A stretch of 64,000 nt of DNA from Holacanthus passer (GCA_025331565.1 JAFREQ010000017.1:4504001-4568000); one strand, 5' to 3'. Positions 11,186 to 29,158 are shown, numbered from the stretch's first letter. Notes: generated by a model not told the origin, from the sequence alone. Translations and numbers: made by a program.

Positions 11186-14100
11186 ACAGGGGGTCTTTCG
11201 TGCCCGGGTGAGTTTCTAAAAGGCAAGAACGAACATCACACAACACTCGAGATGAGAGACAAGGCAACAGCTGCAGCTGCTCTGTCCAACCTTCTTCTGC
11301 CTGCTCGTAGCTGCTTGACAGAAGCTGCAGGACAGAACAGCGGTGGACAGGAGGGTACAAAAACACATGCATCCTCGTACATTTATATGTTAGATGTATG
11401 TACGTGTTATAACAGCACTGTGGTGAGAATACAGTCACATAATCTTTGTAGTGTTGGCATCAGCCAGTGTTTTCCCAGAGCAATTTACAACGAAGGTAAC
11501 ATTTTTCCCAATTTATATCAAGAGTATAAATATCAAAATCAGAATGTCAGGCAATAGAATGAATATTCCAGTATAGCTATAAGACATGTATTTTATCTCC
11601 TGTAGAGTAAAATTACATTGAATGCAAATTTCAAAGAACATTAAAGTTTTCTCATTCTAGTAATTTGAAATGGGATTACATGAACCCGACTCCATCTGCT
11701 GCTCCAACATCTGCTTCTCAGATTTTAAAGGTGTAAAAAAAAAATTGGAATTCATTCTATTTAATTTTAAAGTAACAAAAAAACAACATGAATGCAAGTG
11801 TGGATGGAGGAAATTTCTCAGTGCCTCCACCCCGAACCCAGCCATCACAGAGCGAAGAGGAACACATCAACACATTTTTAAAAAAAGATCAATTAGAGCT
11901 GTTTTTTTAAAATAAATACGTTATTAATTATTCTATTTTATTATTCTATTAATGTATCATCTTTACTGGAATTTAAACATGATCTGAATTACTCTCAAAG
12001 GAGGATGACAGCGTGCGACTTTATGTTGAAGAGGGATCAGGTTTTTCACCTGATTTCACCTGGTCAGATTAAAAAGAGCAGGTGACTCTGACACATTATG
12101 TACTAAACCCTCCTCCACGTTTCATAAGTTTCCCCGGTGCGTTGATGAAGCACAGTAACTGCACTTCTATCTGTCATCATATTTAGGAGTGAAAATAACC
12201 ACTTTGTCTTGGATTACATCATCGTAATAGTCAGGATTACAGATTGGATTACATTGAGCTCTCTCACCTACCAATTTGCTAAGTAGAGATGTCTGCATGA
12301 GTTTAAGATACTGCTCCCTGTGAAATGTCATGTTGTGATGCATAGTGACAGGCTGTCTAAACTTCAGACATTTGGCAAGTCAGAGGAGGGAAAACATACA
12401 TTACAGCATCTTTTTTTACATTTATGAAACAATGTGAGTATTTGTAAGTTCACAGCTTTCTCAGCACGTTTCACCTTCATTGATCATGTTCAATATCCTG
12501 ATGTGTTTTAGACTAGAATTGGTTTGTATCCAATGCAAAAGGCCATTAGTCAGTCTGGGTTCACAGAAGGTTATACCCAGAGTCAGATCGGACTGTAATT
12601 GTAAAACCTCGAGTCCAGCTCTGATCTGTATGAGTGCCAGCATCATTACCCTCCACCGGTAATGTGATAGACCTCAGTAATCTACCCGCCGACAGATATT
12701 AAATCACACACACATCATGTGACAAAGTAGAAATTGTGGGAGACACAGTGTGACGCAGACAGCAGTGCCGCATATGATCCAGCTTTCCCGAAAACACAAC
12801 AGAAAACTGGAGGTCACATGTTTATGCAGATTTCATTCAGCGTTTCATAGCAACACACGTAACACGTAACATGTACACATGCACATATAACACATGTTGG
12901 GTTTTTTATTTTCATTTATAACAAGAGATCAGTTACAACAGTACAAAAATATGTTAGAAAATTGTAACTTTAAACATCCGTTACTCCCTCAGTCCACAAA
13001 CCCCATATCTCCACAAGTAGATAAATAATACAAATGACATCAATTGTTGTGAGTCGAGATTAATATACTTTATTTCTGTTCTGTTTCTCTATTTTAAGAT
13101 CAGAGTTGTGGTGCTAAGCATTCACATTAATTGGCTTGTGAGTCTGTGACTTGGAAACAGGAGGAGCAAAACATGAAGCTTCCCAAAACATACAAGGTGA
13201 AAAAGGTCATTAAAATGATTAGGGCACCTGCTCGGTGATCCGCAGGTCAAGTGCTGTGGTGTAACACAAAGTTCTGTTCTGTGCCTGTTGGATATTCTTC
13301 AACTTTACTTCAGATATGTGATAAACGTCAACAGTGTGTGTGATATGTGCTCTCACACACTCAGCACATACTGACACGCAGCACACACACTGTGGCTGTG
13401 TGGACATTTGTGGTCGCATCCATCCTTTCAGCTTGCTTTTCTAAGTGCAGATCTGCAGATGACTGTTGTGTTCATGAGCGTAGGGATTTAGAGGCTCACT
13501 CTGATTCTCAGCTCCTTCGGTCTAAATCAACACACAGGCTCCAGTTTCACAGCTGTGGCCTGACCATCCACAGACATGACTTTCCAAATTCGTCTTTCTC
13601 CATGCCGCTGCATGTTGCTCACCCACTGTGAACGCAATCACATATGCATGAACACGCAAACACTCACAGCCACTCATGACCGTAACAACAGGTCACAGAG
13701 TGTCTGTGTAGTGCACGAAATGATATGAGCAACCACATTCACATGACCGTGTAACTGAGCGAACCATAAAGTCTAGTTATTGATCACTTTAAAGTAAAAA
13801 CCTTTCAAGGCACAGATTTAAACTTTGTCTTGAAAAGATTTGTACATTTCATATGTGACTACTATCAAGTCCTTGTATCAGTCTGAAAGAGTGTATCAAC
13901 TCTATTTACACGCAAAAGTCCCGTTTTACCCTCCACTACATCCTTTAGCACAAACCCACATCAATAAAACTCAAAGGTCATGCTGACTGACGTGTGATAT
14001 GTGCTGTGTGAGTCTTCTGCCCATTCAGACCAGTCGGTTCTGTTGCTCGTATGCCACTGTGGCGCAGATCCAGTCCCCCAGTTTAGACTGTCATTCTATC

Positions 14101-16740
14101 CCCCAGCACTCCCCCCCACACACACCCATACCACCACCCCCCCACAGCCCCAGAAGCCTGCAGCTGCCCCAGGGAAACAGGCACCAAGGACAGTTATGTA
14201 ACCAGGAACACTGTGTGAATCATTTATAATGATTCTATTGGAATCTCATGTGCAGTGAGTGCAAAAAAATCAGATGGATGAATACTTTTATGGACTTAAT
14301 GCAAACAAGATGACATTGAATGGAATAAATGTTTTAGTGTTTCCCCCTGATTTCCCCTGAGTGAGGATATGTCGTTAGAAAAGATGTAGTTGTAAAGTAG
14401 GTCTGGCATGTGGCAGCAGGATGAGGATGGAAATGGTTCACACAGTCCGATCTGTGTCACAGGTCACATATGAGATTGTAGATGTGGTCCAGTTTTGTGT
14501 GTTTTCAAATGTGTACATGAATCCACGCACAAATACAGGTGGTGGAATCTGTCACAAAGTTTGTTGCAATCCATTTCAACAGCCGTGCATTGAATACAAC
14601 TTCTGTGAAGCTGATAGTCAGATTATTGTTCAAAGTGTGTTAGTGTGTCTACTGCCTGAATTTGTACGTATAGTTGATAGATAGATGATAGATGGATGTG
14701 CTTTATTTGTCCCAAACTGGGAAATTCTTTGTAAAGTGCTGGTTTGTATCAGTTATTCACCCTGATTCCTGGATAACATTTGAAGTATTAAGGCAGGGGT
14801 CATTGAGACATGCTGTAAATTCCAGTAACCTATAAACCTTGTTTGAGCTGGTGTGGAGTCCGACAGCAGATTCCTATTCACAGCGAAGGCTTTGGGGAGC
14901 AGTTGAGGGTTACATGCATTGACACGTTCACACATGGGCGTTGCCAGGAACAACTGGCACTCTTGACCACTGACGGCTTCCACTGACGCACATTTGGGAT
15001 GTTTCTATCTACATTATTACGGCATCTTATTGCTCCTTAATTTGTCCTTGTGGTTCCTGTACTGAGAGGGAAGAAAGCAAAACAAAACAGAAAACTGATT
15101 TGATGTGAAACGTTTATCATGACTTTATCTTTCAAAGACTTTGCAATAGTGTTTTAAACTCAAGTTGAGACAAAATCATCCCTTAACCCAAAAAATATAT
15201 ATATAAAGACATAACTTCCTAAACTCGAAGGGAAATGTTTCTCTTATAAAAGCGATCGCAGATCTCAGGAGGCAGCAGAAGTCCTTGCACCTTCTTTGGA
15301 TTCCTCTGATTTGACCTGGACTAAGGTCAAGACTTGTATTTCAGACATACAAGTCCTGAACCAGAGCAGGAAAAAATCATGTTAACAGTTTGAGGAACCC
15401 ACAAATAGATGCAGGCATTTGTAAGACAACTCTGTCGATGTGTGCATGTTCAGTCTGTCACACGAAGAAAAGTGAAACGAGAGGGGTTGAGTGAGAAGAG
15501 TGAGTGTGTTTTGGCCAGTGAGGCTTTGTGTTGGGTGTAAGGTTGGGTGTAAGGTGATGAAAATGTTTTTGTGCAAACTATTTTCTTTGTTTGATTGCAT
15601 CATTATCTCCTACAAATTCTGTTTAATTAATTAATTTCATTCCTTTATGCTGAATAATATATAACACTGCTGTTCACGTCCCGCAGTTAGGTTCAGGTTA
15701 CTAAAACACTCAGGAAAGACTGTGGTTTTACTGAAGACCCACTTCTAGAGAATCACTGTGTGTATGAAGAAGTACTGCAAAGCCTTTAGTGGCTGAGTGA
15801 AATCTGATAAATTACCTCAAGTGATGTGGAGTTGACAGCACATTTATTACCATAGCTTTTCACATTCATAGTGATGAGTACGATGATATCATCAATGGAC
15901 ACAATCAGAAGGGATTTATTTGAATACTAATGGACCCGGCAGCATTGGGAATATGACAGATCATCACAGAGCTGCATTCTCACAGTGGTGAAGTAAATTT
16001 CATGTGTTGTGTGTGCAGGTGCTGAAAGGCCTGAGGAAATCATCACACTATTGATTATTGGGTCGTCTGCACCGAGCAACATTACGCTGTGTTTCAAATG
16101 TGACTGGGAGTTTTGCATTTCTGTGAGTCTTGTGTGCATTTTGCGAAGGTGATGGTGGTGAGCTTACGTTGAAACATGATCTGCCTGAGCAACTCGTGAG
16201 GGGGAAGACGAACATGCGGTCGGGGGTGAACTGTGGATTTCTATCTTTAGTGCCGCCTCACCAGGTCCCCCCATCTCCAATACCAGCTCTCCCTATTGAA
16301 TTGCATCGACTCAGCTGTCAGTCTGTCTGTCCCTCCGTCTGTCCCCTCGTCCATTCATCTGTTCATCCACCTTCACTTTACCACACTGGTAAAACTTACT
16401 GCATATTTCTTTCCCACAGCAGCAGGACGGCCGTGAAGCAGACAGATTAATGGACACAGAACAGTGAACAGTTGGGAATGAATCCATGACTGTAGAGCAC
16501 ACGTTACATCTCATATTGTTTGTGATGTGTAATTTTGTGTTTAATCTTCTCACATATGCATGACTTTATGGCTCATGCATTCACTACTGTGACAAATAAA
16601 AGGGTCCACAATAATTCCAGAAGGAGTTCTCTTAAAAGAAAATATAATCATGTGTTTTAACAGGAAGTTAAAGTTACTTGAGTCACATAAATCAGGTCGG
16701 CTTTTGCTTCATTTTGTTTTGCTACGTAACACCAGACATA
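11186..16740. other. Intergenic region upstream of ckm
   Basis: No gene supported on either strand. Contents seen: the paired CAGCTG E-boxes at 11268-11279, A/T-rich stretches (for example 11875-11960), a C-rich stretch at 14100-14160 and a LINE-tail-like motif at 14672-14731. The many short ORFs lack domain character and splice support. Confidence 0.6.
14672..14731 (+). mobile_element. LINE 3'-tail-like fragment (GATA repeats + CTTTATTTGTCCC...GGGAAATT)
   Basis: Short GATA-type repeats are followed by CTTTATTTGTCCCAAACTGGGAAATT. The same pattern recurs at 20963, 22512, 22891, 23144 and 61958. This is the kind of self-complementary tail seen at 3' ends of fish non-LTR elements; the exact family is not assigned. 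Confidence 0.5.
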
Positions 16741-16746
16741 TGGTTG

Positions 16747-16749
<3 letters not shown>

Positions 16750-16805
<56 letters not shown>
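16750..16805. repeat. Long perfect (GT)n microsatellite
   Basis: About 27 uninterrupted GT units, among the longest perfect dinucleotide runs in the window. Likely polymorphic in length. Confidence 0.97.
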
Positions 16806-16806
<1 letters not shown>

Positions 16807-17170
16807 CATTGTTCCCATTCCTTCTATAAGTCATTCATTCATTTCTAATTTTACATCAGTTGGATGTTGGTAAAGACAGCTGCAGCATTTTAGCTCTGCA
16901 GTTCTCTGATATGTGTCTGTGTTGCATAATGTTTTGATCATGTGTGTCTTCCATGCAGTTATGTCTACAGTGCACACCTGTGTTCTTTTTCTTATATATG
17001 TGTTTCAAGAATATGATCTTCGGTGTTATTATGTGTGTCTTATAGAAGGAAGGTGGTGTTATTTTCAGTGTTGACATTGTAATGATCGGCAGTCGAGCTC
17101 TGCGACTGTGAGGTGGCAGCACAATAAAACAGTCTGATATATTCAGTCATGATAGTCAGCTGTCTCATTA

Positions 17171-17173
<3 letters not shown>

Positions 17174-17209
<36 letters not shown>
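17174..17209. repeat. (TG)n microsatellite
   Basis: Eighteen TG units. The frames through it give spurious Cys/Val ORFs. Confidence 0.95.
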
Positions 17210-17211
<2 letters not shown>

Positions 17212-17229
17212 CTGTTTGTAGGTTGTGTT

Positions 17230-17620
17230 TTTCCTTTATGTCATTCAGTCATTGTTTCCTGTTTTATTTTGATACTCATCTCTCCTCTTGTTTCAGTTAC
17301 TTTATTTCCTGCCTTTGTGATGCTGATCAGTTTCACCTGTCCCTCATTATCCTCCTCTCTCTGCTGAACTTGTGTGTGTGTGTGTGTGTGTTCCCCTCTC
17401 TTGCAGTGTTTTTGGACCTTTGCTTTGTTTCTCCTGGATCTTGCCTGTGTTTGGACTCTTGTTTCTTGCCTGTTCCCAGCTGGATTTGTTTGGACTGTTT
17501 GGACTGCCTTCTCTGGGTTTGACCACTGCCTTCCTCACCACCTCGTAAGCCTTTTGTACTTCACCTTTTTTCTAATAAAACATTTGAACTGCTCCAGCTC
17601 AGGGGTCTGCATTTGTTTCC
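17230..17620 (+). mobile_element. LTR-like dispersed repeat fragment
   Basis: The sequence has the texture of fish LTR ends: T-rich, with 'ttcacctgtccctcatta' near 17330, repeated 'tttggac' motifs between 17410 and 17515, then AATAAA at 17574 and 'ctgctccagctcaggggtctgcatttg' after it. There is no coding region. A (TG)n run at 17371-17391 interrupts it. Assignment rests on recalled texture only. Confidence 0.35.
17371..17391. repeat. (TG)n microsatellite
   Basis: About ten TG units inside the LTR-like segment. Confidence 0.95.
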
Positions 17621-18319
17621 TGTCGCCCTGCTTGCACAACTGGAATATTTCTATTAAACTGAGTCAATAGTTAATGAGTCGATAATACTGTACTTAAGAA
17701 CAAAGACTTAGCAGTTGTTATGAAGGTCAGTGGGGTTTATGAAGAGATTTAAAGGGCTGAACAAACTTAGTGAGGCTTAGCTTCTCATTCAGGAGATTTT
17801 ACATTGTTTTTTGTCGCCTCAGTTTTCTGTCTAGACAAACTGAAAATCCCCAATTATTCCAGGTCGTCAGCGCTCGAGAACAGTGATTTCAGAAAATGCA
17901 CATTACGACTCTGCAGCAAGAAAATAAGACATAACTGAGAAGCTACTTCATTGAGAGAAGTGGATCAGTTTAGTGCTTGATTTCACAAACACTGTGGGCC
18001 CCAAGCTATAAGTGTGTGAAGGGAATATAAGTATTTTCACTGCAACAGATGAACAAATAAAGTGGCTTCTATTTTCTGCAGCAGGGTCAGAGGAGGAAGA
18101 ATGAACTCCTGACCCACAGAGCTTTATGGAAAATATGTGGCATCCTTTCAAAGTTAAATGGCACCAAGTGAGAAGTCCAGTTCCCAAAGAGAAGAGTTTA
18201 AACTAATACTGAAACGTGTCCTCACATGTTTATATTTCTCAAGGCCATTTTTAAAAAGTATTGTTTTAGTATTAATGTAATCTAAATAATGTCATCCTGT
18301 GTGTTGGTGTGTTCTGTAG

Positions 18320-18400
18320 GACCTGGTTAAATCCACAGCCACGATGTTCCTCGTGTTTTGTGCCGGTATCAACCACAACACTGGAGCTGAAACAGCAGTG
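18320..18400 (+). other. Orphan exon-like segment (81 nt)
   Basis: Bounded by TTCTGTAG on the left and GTGAGT on the right, a multiple of three, with two open frames. One frame begins DLVKSTATMF and ends NTGAETAV. I do not recognise it, and no partner exon could be linked. It may be chance or part of a non-coding RNA. Confidence 0.2.
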
Positions 18401-19113
18401 GTGAGTCGTCAGAAGCAAGAACATTTAACTCATGACCTTTGTTATATTATCAAAATTTGTCAAGTAGCAACAGTTGGCACCCAATGATTTTGATTCATCA
18501 AATTCTTTGTGTTTTGTCTTTTTTAGCAGATAATTTCTGAATTCAATCATGACTTTGTTACAACACTGAACACTACCTAGAGCCTTGGCTTGTTTTGTTA
18601 AATGAAAAAGTTTCATAAGATAAGAGAAGACAAGATAAACCTTCTAGGAATGTGTGTGAGGTTTCAAAGGTTGGTCTCGTTTTAGGTGCATACAAGACTG
18701 CAGTCATCACATTTTGACATTAAGATAATTAAATTCTCAGGGATAAAAACACAATAACACTAAAACTTAATTTCCCTTGTGGTCCTTGTTAAAAGGTGAT
18801 AACTGATGTTCACATCAGGCCAGACAGGTTAATCGCTGCCTGATTGTGTTTTTCCATCAGTTAAAACATAATATTTGCTTTTTGTCATCACTTGTATTCA
18901 GCTGTTCTGTAATATGTTGAGGAGCTGAAATGACGACTCAGGAGCTTGTTGGAAGTTGCTGAGAGAAGAAGCTTCTTTTTTCAAACTGAACAAGGACCTG
19001 ATCATTGGCCCTGATCCCAGACCTGAGCCTTATCGGTGAAGTGAGCAGCAGGTATTGGAGGGTTGTTTGTAGGAAGCACAGAGGCCTGGAGGAGTCTCCC
19101 CAGGGGCCGGTGA

Positions 19114-19123
19114 CCTTATATGG
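19114..19123 (+). promoter_or_regulatory. Perfect CArG box (SRF site)
   Basis: CCTTATATGG matches CC(A/T)6GG exactly. A CAGCTG E-box follows about 50 bp downstream (near 19169). This combination is typical of muscle control regions, and the nearest gene on one side is ckm. Function is inferred. Confidence 0.45.
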
Positions 19124-19203
19124 CCGGGCCCTGACTGACACCCACCACCCGCTTCTCTGCCTACCTGACAGCTGAGCTGTCCATCAAGCCGCTCATATAA
19201 CTG

Positions 19204-19231
19204 TCACACACACACACACACACACACACAC
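19204..19231. repeat. (CA)n microsatellite
   Basis: About 14 CA units, 80 bp after the CArG box. Confidence 0.95.
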
Positions 19232-19651
19232 TCCTGATAGTTCCTGTTTGTTGGGCTGCTCAGCGTCTCCCTCTCTGTGAATTTTTATTCCATCAGATTT
19301 TACAGTGGACCTGAGTTTATGTGACAACCTCCATCCCACCAACCTGCCGACATGTGTTTTAAATGTAAGAAAAGTAGATGAAGCAACAAAAGCTCCCTCT
19401 AGTCTCAGTATAACTCTAAGGTGATTAAATATGAGCAGCATAGTAGCCCTATGACTGAATGGATAAAGGAGAGAGCGCCATCTATAGGAACTCAAAGTCA
19501 CAGCATGGATGGATTACTGAACAGATCAGCCGGGCACAGACCAGGGGCCCAAAGGGACAAGGGGTCTCTAGGTGAGGGCCTCTGTTTGAAGTTTTTATTT
19601 GAGAGTCACAGAGCTCAGTTAAAACTATGACCTGATTGTTTTGTTTCTTTC

Positions 19652-19692
19652 TGACGTCACTGATACGTCATTCATCTTTTATTATTGACGTA
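19652..19692. promoter_or_regulatory. CRE-like cluster
   Basis: A full palindromic CRE, TGACGTCA, lies at 19652-19659. Half-site variants TACGTCA (19664-19670) and TGACGTA (19686-19692) follow within 35 bp. CREB/ATF binding is the established reading of the palindrome; use in vivo is not shown. Confidence 0.4.
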
Positions 19693-20022
19693 TCAACGCG
19701 TCAACAGCACTTTAATATTGAACCAGGTTGGGTGGAGCCACAAAAAATTATAAAAGCAAGAAATTTAGCAAATATTCATCACTGCTTTATCTCAGTTAAA
19801 ATTGAACACACAAAAAAAAAAAGTTCCAAAAGCCTCGTTCAGGTTTAACTGATGTGACGGATTAATAAGACTAATACTGGGTCACGCAAACACACACAGA
19901 TTGTTTATGTGATTGTACTTGAAAATAAAATGTCTAAAGTCTGATGGGATCAAAGTAAACAGTTAATAGTTTGTCATTAATAATCTGTCTCTCCTCCTGC
20001 TGGCAGTTCATCTCTCTGACAG

Positions 20023-20097
20023 ATAGGTGGCGTTGTCTCGGGCAGGACATCACGGCAGCCCCGGTGCCGCGGTGTATGATGGGAAATATGGGATCAG
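20023..20097 (+). other. GC-rich exon-like segment with strong donor
   Basis: The segment after CTCTCTGACAG is GC-rich and ends in GGATCAG|GTAAGC, a near-consensus donor. It holds the frame ATG-GGA-AAT-ATG. If spliced to the klc3 acceptor at 23268 that frame meets a stop within four codons of the junction, so any joining would be as a 5' UTR only. It may be an upstream first exon of klc3 or of an unknown RNA. Confidence 0.2.
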
Positions 20098-20962
20098 GTA
20101 AGCTCATCAGCTGCGTCAAGCCCTGTAGACGTAACTGGATATATACAGGAAGGTATGAGAGTTTGCCTTCAGAATAAAAGCACTGTCTTAATGATTTTAT
20201 TTTAAGATGATAAACTTGCTGAGTTTTGATTTAGTTAGATACATCTATCAGGTTTTTGAACAACACTTTAGTATTTTAGTATTTCAAAATATATTTTATT
20301 GTTTATGTAGTTGTTGTACTTTTGTTCCATGTGGTTGTTGTCACACTGTGGGATAAACTTTCCATTTACACTTAAAGTTGAACTTATTGTAATTAGATGT
20401 AATCATTAATACAGAATACCAGTATTTATTAGGTGTGCAGAATAACAAGCAAACCTTCAGCTGAAACAGGATCACTTTACCATATCAGAGACAGGTTAAA
20501 GAAGTAGAGAAAAACAAACTAACAACAGTGCATTCCTGCTGTAGTCAAAGTTAAAGCCTGATGCCTGTTGATTAGAAGTTGAGGATCATTTTTGCTGTTG
20601 AAAGATGGAGGAGTCAAACCCATGAGACAGTCCGGGTTGGTTAAGTGCAGCCATGTTCAGTCAGCAATGATTCATATACACATTGTTTTCTAAATCTGAA
20701 CAAAAACTGCATGACTCATAAGTGGCGTGCAAACCATTCATGGAACTTAAAACTTACATTATTCATAATATTTAGATTAGTTACACTTGAGTATCACTTG
20801 TGGTGATAAAATCCACCAATATCTCATTATCCTGCACTTATACATATTCTCCTGTCCATACACAGTTCATCGTACTGTGCAATACTACAGCACCTTATTC
20901 TGGTTCTCAAGGAAAAACGTGTACATTGTGTAAATATTTTTCTTATTGCTGTTATTTTTGTT

Positions 20963-21000
20963 ATAAGATAAGATATTCCTTTAATCGTCCAATAGAGCAA
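20963..21000 (+). mobile_element. LINE-tail-like fragment
   Basis: GATAAGATATTCCTTTAATCGTCC: a diverged copy of the tail motif found at 14672 and 61958 (ATAAGATATTCCTTTATTAGTCC at the latter). Confidence 0.4.
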
Positions 21001-21219
21001 TAAAAGACAACAGAGCAGTTAAATACTACAGACACTAAACAATATAAAGTGTATTAGTATTAACAAATGTATTATTATTTATATTGTCATTTTTGCCACC
21101 TGTACTTTTTGCCTATTTTCACTGAGGATTTGGTTTGATTTGCCTGTTTTGTGAGCTGCTGTAACCAGTAAAACCAACACAGCTCTCCTCATCTTGCGTT
21201 ACACTTTTACTTTGAAGGC

Positions 21220-21462
21220 GAGCAGCGGAAGTTGAAGGCCTTCCCGTCGCTAGCTTGATGCTGCTGGATGGGAGATGACAGGCGGCAGGTGAATCATTTA
21301 CACCTTCGGGTTTTTTTACTGTCTCACCTGTTCAACGTTAGACAGACGGACTGATAGTGTGAGCGGACATGTTCCGCTGTGTGTGACCGCTTCATCAGAT
21401 CAAAGCAGGTCGATCCGCCGGGACAGAAAGTCGGAAACACGCCGCCGATCGGGACTTAGCAG
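21220..21462 (+). promoter_or_regulatory. klc3: klc3 promoter and non-coding first exon region
   Basis: GC- and CpG-rich compared with flanks, with an ETS-type site (AGCGGAAGTT, about 21224-21233). Two good donors occur: GGCGGCAG|GTGAAT near 21288 and CTTAGCAG|GTGAGC at 21462/21463. Either could splice to the acceptor at 23268. There is no TATA box upstream. A TATAAATA (21469-21476) and an octamer ATTTGCAT (21479-21486) lie just after the second donor. The exact start is inferred. Confidence 0.5.
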
Positions 21463-22511
21463 GTGAGCTATAAATAACATTTGCATCTGAAGCGAAGCCT
21501 GTTTGTTTGTGTCTGTTCGTCTTCTGTCGCAGCGGCTTCATCAACGTTTGTGTTCACGAGCAGCTGCTGATGTTTTCACTGGAAAACGACCAGAAATGCG
21601 TCGTAATGTGACGCAGTGGTCTTTAAATCATCAGCCGGAGGTTAAATCCACATAAAAGCACATTATTGCTGACGGGTTGTGGAACTGATCTCAGGTCTGT
21701 TATCATAACATCTGTTGGAAAGATAACGAAGCACATGCAGACTGAGTGTTTGCTTTCCTTTATTTTGAAGCTTAATGTTGACATCAGTTTCCTGTAAAGA
21801 CTGAAAAAGAGCCCAAAAGATGGTTTGTGTTTATATTTTGTTTATTATTCTGTTTTTGGTTTTAATTTGTCACTGGACGGATGGAGACACATGTTCTGTT
21901 TTTGTGTGTGTGGTGTTTCGGGAATATTTGGACAAATTATGTGGAGGTTTTTTTTTTGTGTCAGAATAAATCCAAAGCAACATAGTTTAGATTAGTGAAC
22001 TGTCTGTTGTGAATGTCCTGTTACACAGTATTTAGGTCCAGATGCCCACATCTCCTCTCACTCCCATCTGACCACACAGAGGAACCTGAAGCCCATCATA
22101 TGTCCCTGTTGTCATCTTCAGCCTGTTACTGAAACTTAGAAGTTCCCTCACATTGTTGAATTCCAGTGCTCGGGCAGAAGCCATGTCTTGACCATCTCCA
22201 TCCCGTCTCCTCACATTAATGCTCAGCTCAGTTTCATCAAGTGGATTTAATGAGTGATATCAATACAGCTTCTGTGTAGATTCAGCCTGCAGAGCGTGCA
22301 GATGTTTGCTCCTTCACTCTTTCATCCAAACATCTCCTCTCCTGTTTTCTCTTATGTTCTTGTCTTTTCTTTACAAAGTCTTCAGTGTCGGTTATTTACC
22401 TTCATCAAACGACTCAGGAACAGAGTGGAACTAAGATCACCAGCTGAATTAAAGCCAAGCTGATTCTATGAGAACAGTAACCCAAGTATAAATACTGCAG
22501 TTAGGAATCAT

Positions 22512-22550
22512 TTATAGATAGATGTACTTTATTTGCCCCAAACTGGGAAG
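22512..22550 (+). mobile_element. LINE-tail-like fragment
   Basis: ATAGATAGATGTACTTTATTTGCCCC followed by AAACTGGGAA; nearly the same as the copy at 14672-14731. Confidence 0.45.
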
Positions 22551-22600
22551 GTATAGTTTAAAGTTTGCATGTAAAGAATGTCCTGAAAGATAAAGTCTCC

Positions 22601-22722
22601 TACTACTACAACTAATACTGCTGCTACTGCTGCTACTACAACTAATACTGCTGCTACTACAACTAATACTGCTACTACAACTAATACTGCTGCTACTACA
22701 ACTAATACTGCTGCTACTATTA
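22601..22722. repeat. 21-bp minisatellite built from triplets
   Basis: Repeated unit ACTACAACTAATACTGCTGCT, about five copies, some shortened by one or two triplets. Imperfect (CTA/CTG/CTT)n sequence continues to about 23226, interrupted by LINE-tail-like pieces. Confidence 0.85.
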
Positions 22723-22890
22723 GTTCTCTTTCAGCTTCTATTACTATGTCAACATGACCAGTACTTCAACTTCCTTTACCACTGCCACTTCCACTACTAT
22801 TATATACTACTACAGCTGTTGAATATATACTACTACTTCTACTGATATCACAAGTACTGACGCTGCTGTTATGGCTACTGCTAGTATTAC

Positions 22891-22929
22891 GATAAGATAA
22901 ACCTTTATTGATTCCCAGTGGGGAAATTC
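22891..22929 (+). mobile_element. LINE-tail-like fragment
   Basis: GATAAGATAAACCTTTATTG then ATTCCCAGTGGGGAAATTC, with the self-complementary CCC...GGG core, embedded in the triplet repeat. Confidence 0.5.
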
Positions 22930-23143
22930 AGCAGCTACTGATTCTGTTAGTAGTACTTGTACCACTACTGCTACCACAGTAACTGCTATTACAACTGCCA
23001 TTTCTACTACTGTTATTGTATTACTGTTTCTACTACTACTCCTTCTACTACTGTTAGCTACTAATTCTACTAGTAGTACTTCTGCTGCTTCTCACATTGA
23101 CAGGCCACTATTACTATGACTGCTGCCACTTTTACTGCTACTA

Positions 23144-23187
23144 CTAAGATAATTCTTTATTGATTCCCCCATAGGGGAAAATCGGGA
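23144..23187 (+). mobile_element. LINE-tail-like fragment
   Basis: AAGATAATTCTTTATTGATT then CCCCCATAGGGGAAAATC, another copy of the same tail, about 80 bp before klc3 coding exon 1. Confidence 0.5.
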
Positions 23188-23307
23188 CTACTATTACTAC
23201 TACTACTACTACTAGGAGTACTACTATATCTTCTGCTATTTTTACATCTCTCTTTGTGCTGTTCCCAGGTCAGTTGTTGTGAGAGGAGGAACCTCAGAGT
23301 TGGAGCC

Positions 23308-29157
<5,850 letters not shown>

Positions 29158-29158
<1 letters not shown>

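Larger units (their letters stand above)
17630..21200. other. Intergenic region between ckm and klc3
   Basis: No gene with a recognisable product. It holds two exon-like segments (18320-18400, 20023-20097), a CArG box with E-boxes near 19114-19180, a (CA)n tract, a CRE-like cluster at 19652-19692 and a LINE-tail-like piece at 20963-21000, each listed separately. Confidence 0.55.
21463..23268 (+). other. klc3: klc3 intron 1
   Basis: Runs to the acceptor TGTTCCCAG at 23268. The second half is dominated by triplet-based repeats (22601-23226) and three LINE-tail-like fragments. Confidence 0.55.

Noticed and set aside
17149..17670. Overlapping Cys/Val-rich frames
   Set aside because: They are produced by the (TG)n runs and an LTR-like repeat.
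22601..22722. Regular repeat spacing considered as a CRISPR-like array
   Set aside because: Units are contiguous triplet-based tandem repeats without unique spacers, in a vertebrate intron.
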